The notes under the pieces were generated by a model. The model saw nothing but the letters and a program-made list of their open reading frames with translations, was not told the origin of the DNA and ran no database searches. Below, piece by piece: positions 5,591 through 6,244 of a DNA stretch of 6,244 nt (position 1 is the stretch's first letter; the number at the start of each line of letters is the position of its first letter). The position numbers and the translations under genes were made by a program. This DNA is from CAYJPK01 sp964372035 (GTDB lineage: Bacteria > Desulfobacterota > Desulfovibrionia > Desulfovibrionales > Desulfovibrionaceae): contig CAYJPK010000105.1 in NCBI GenBank assembly GCA_964372035.1, positions 1 through 6,244 of the forward strand, read 5' to 3'.

Positions 5591-6049
5591 ATGCACGATA
5601 ATAGAGAAAAAAATATGAAACGAATAGCAATTAAGCATATGACAGAGGGGCTTAATTGTGCAGAAAGTGTTTTTATGGCTTTTTTAGAAACTAGTAAAAA
5701 TTCAGACGAAAGTGAGCTTGTGGCCATTGCATCTGGTTTTGGTGGTGGAATTGATTCGAGTAGGGCGAATACTTGTGGGGCACTTATTGGAGCATGTTTG
5801 GCTGTAAGTCATGAAAAAGGTAGAAAAAATCCTTATAATAAGGAAACACGAAAGGAAAGGCGCGTTGAACTTGTAAAAGAAATAAAACCTGTTTTTCAGA
5901 ATATTTCAACAGGATTCAGAGAAAAATTTGGGACTACCATTTGTAGTGATATGTGTGTTGGTTTTGAAGATCCTAAGAAAAGACAGGCTAACTGCAATAA
6001 GGCTGTTTTAGTTGCATGTTCATTAGTTATTGATGCTCTAAAAAAATAG
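5591..6049 (+). CDS. C_GCAxxG_C_C family cysteine-rich protein
   Basis: This 152-residue soluble protein belongs to the C_GCAxxG_C_C family, a set of small probable redox or metal-binding proteins common in anaerobes. The conserved layout is present: N-C-A-E-S-V (Cys23), a glycine-rich G-F-G-G-G (49-53), C-G-A-L-I-G-A (62-68), Cys69, a C-S-D-M-C pair (118 and 122), Cys135 and Cys143. That is seven cysteines, several probably forming a disulfide or metal site. The family's biochemical role is not established. There is no signal peptide or membrane segment, and the N-terminal 16 residues are basic. The ATG at 5591 is preceded by GAGG (5582-5585) with a five-nt gap. Its divergent neighbour is a nitroreductase, which fits a redox context but does not prove a link. 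Confidence 0.85.
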   Translation: MHDNREKNMKRIAIKHMTEGLNCAESVFMAFLETSKNSDESELVAIASGFGGGIDSSRANTCGALIGACLAVSHEKGRKNPYNKETRKERRVELVKEIKPVFQNISTGFREKFGTTICSDMCVGFEDPKKRQANCNKAVLVACSLVIDALKK

Positions 6050-6078
6050 CATTTTAGTTTAAGAATAAATAAAAATTT

Positions 6079-6114
6079 AAAAAAAGTCTTGACAAATTTA
6101 TTACAGTGTGTCAA
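6079..6114 (-). terminator. Probable intrinsic terminator of the edge (purM-like) gene
   Basis: On the minus strand TTGACA (6114-6109) pairs with TGTCAA (6094-6089) around a 14-nt loop. Three nt later there are seven T residues (6085-6079). It lies 44 bp after the minus-strand stop at 6158. The plus-strand TTGACA seen here is therefore better read as a stem arm than as a -35 element. Confidence 0.45.
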
Positions 6115-6157
6115 TCTGTATTTAATAACGATCCACTAGGATTTTTGATAGCGTTTT

Positions 6158-6244
6158 TTAATGGCATGTAGGGGAGCATTGGGCTCCCCTCTCTTTTTTT
6201 ATATTAGCTTGGGCAATCGTTCCGATACGCCAAGCCGAAACAAA
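6158..6244 (-). CDS. purM: C-terminal fragment of a probable PurM (AIR synthetase)
   Basis: A minus-strand open frame enters from the right edge and stops at TAA 6160-6158, giving 28 residues. The segment V-S-A-W-R-I-G-T-I matches the A-W-x-I-G-x-I element near the C-terminus of phosphoribosylformylglycinamidine cyclo-ligase (E. coli ends with A-W-K-I-G-I-I plus a short tail). PurM makes aminoimidazole ribonucleotide in purine synthesis. The last 14 residues (rich in Lys, Arg, Gly and Cys) are not conserved and overlap the plus-strand terminator 6170-6200. The identification rests on about nine residues, so it is tentative; that this is the coding end of some gene is more secure than its name. 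Confidence 0.45.
   Translation of the reverse strand, partial: FVSAWRIGTIAQANIKKERGAQCSPTCH
6170..6200 (+). terminator. Strong intrinsic terminator of the C_GCAxxG_C_C transcript
   Basis: AGGGGAGC (6170-6177) and GCTCCCCT (6183-6190) form a perfect eight-pair GC-rich stem with a five-nt loop, followed by CTC and seven T residues (6194-6200). It is directional: the minus strand lacks a T-run after the stem. It ends rightward transcription about 120 bp past the stop at 6049, inside the C-terminal codons of the opposing edge gene. Confidence 0.8.

Noticed and set aside
6089..6117. TTGACA as a plus-strand promoter for a small RNA ending at the 6170-6200 terminator
   Set aside because: The -10 at normal spacing (CAATCT) is poor, and TTGACA is one arm of a minus-strand terminator-like hairpin.
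6207..6235. Hairpin GCTTGG...CCAAGC with an inner ATCG/CGAT stem
   Set aside because: It falls within the conserved part of the PurM-like coding end and has no T-run, so it is probably incidental to coding sequence.

Overview
This is a low-GC window (about one third G+C by eye) from a bacterium that makes its own aromatic amino acids. The best taxonomic hint is a bifunctional chorismate mutase/prephenate dehydratase gene (pheA) followed directly by an EPSP-synthase-type gene (aroA). That order is typical of the aromatic operon of Desulfovibrio and relatives. A base-poor member of that family with some operon erosion would fit, but this is inference; no rRNA or other marker gene is present.

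Layout: 1-282 is non-coding, rich in inverted repeats, and begins with a patch of higher GC. 283-693 (-) is a hot-dog acyl-CoA thioesterase. It diverges from pheA (1038-2174, +) across 340 bp holding promoters for both genes and a Phe-rich leader reading frame. pheA is followed, 10 bp later, by a 224-residue aroA-like gene (2185-2859, +). A long hairpin (2877-2922) separates these from the convergent Na/Pi cotransporter gene (2949-4553, -). Next comes a 352 bp AT-rich gap with two minus-strand terminator-type hairpins and a Pho-box-like repeat. A nitroreductase-family gene (4906-5427, -) is divergent from a C_GCAxxG_C_C-family cysteine-rich protein (5591-6049, +), and each has a recognisable promoter. 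The right edge holds the last 28 codons of a minus-strand gene that resembles the C-terminus of PurM.

The most unusual item is the aroA-like gene. It encodes the short N-terminal strand segment of EPSP synthase joined to the second part of the enzyme, with essentially the whole inserted shikimate-3-phosphate-binding domain (about E. coli residues 21-240) absent. Several PEP/phosphate ligands in the remaining part are also replaced. The frame is open and has a good ribosome binding site, so this is either a decaying gene or a single-domain EPSP-synthase-derived protein. The upstream PheA keeps all its recognised catalytic motifs.

The other genes are metabolic housekeeping: phosphate transport, flavin-dependent reduction, thioester hydrolysis and perhaps purine synthesis. 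No mobile element, CRISPR array, tRNA or rRNA was recognised.
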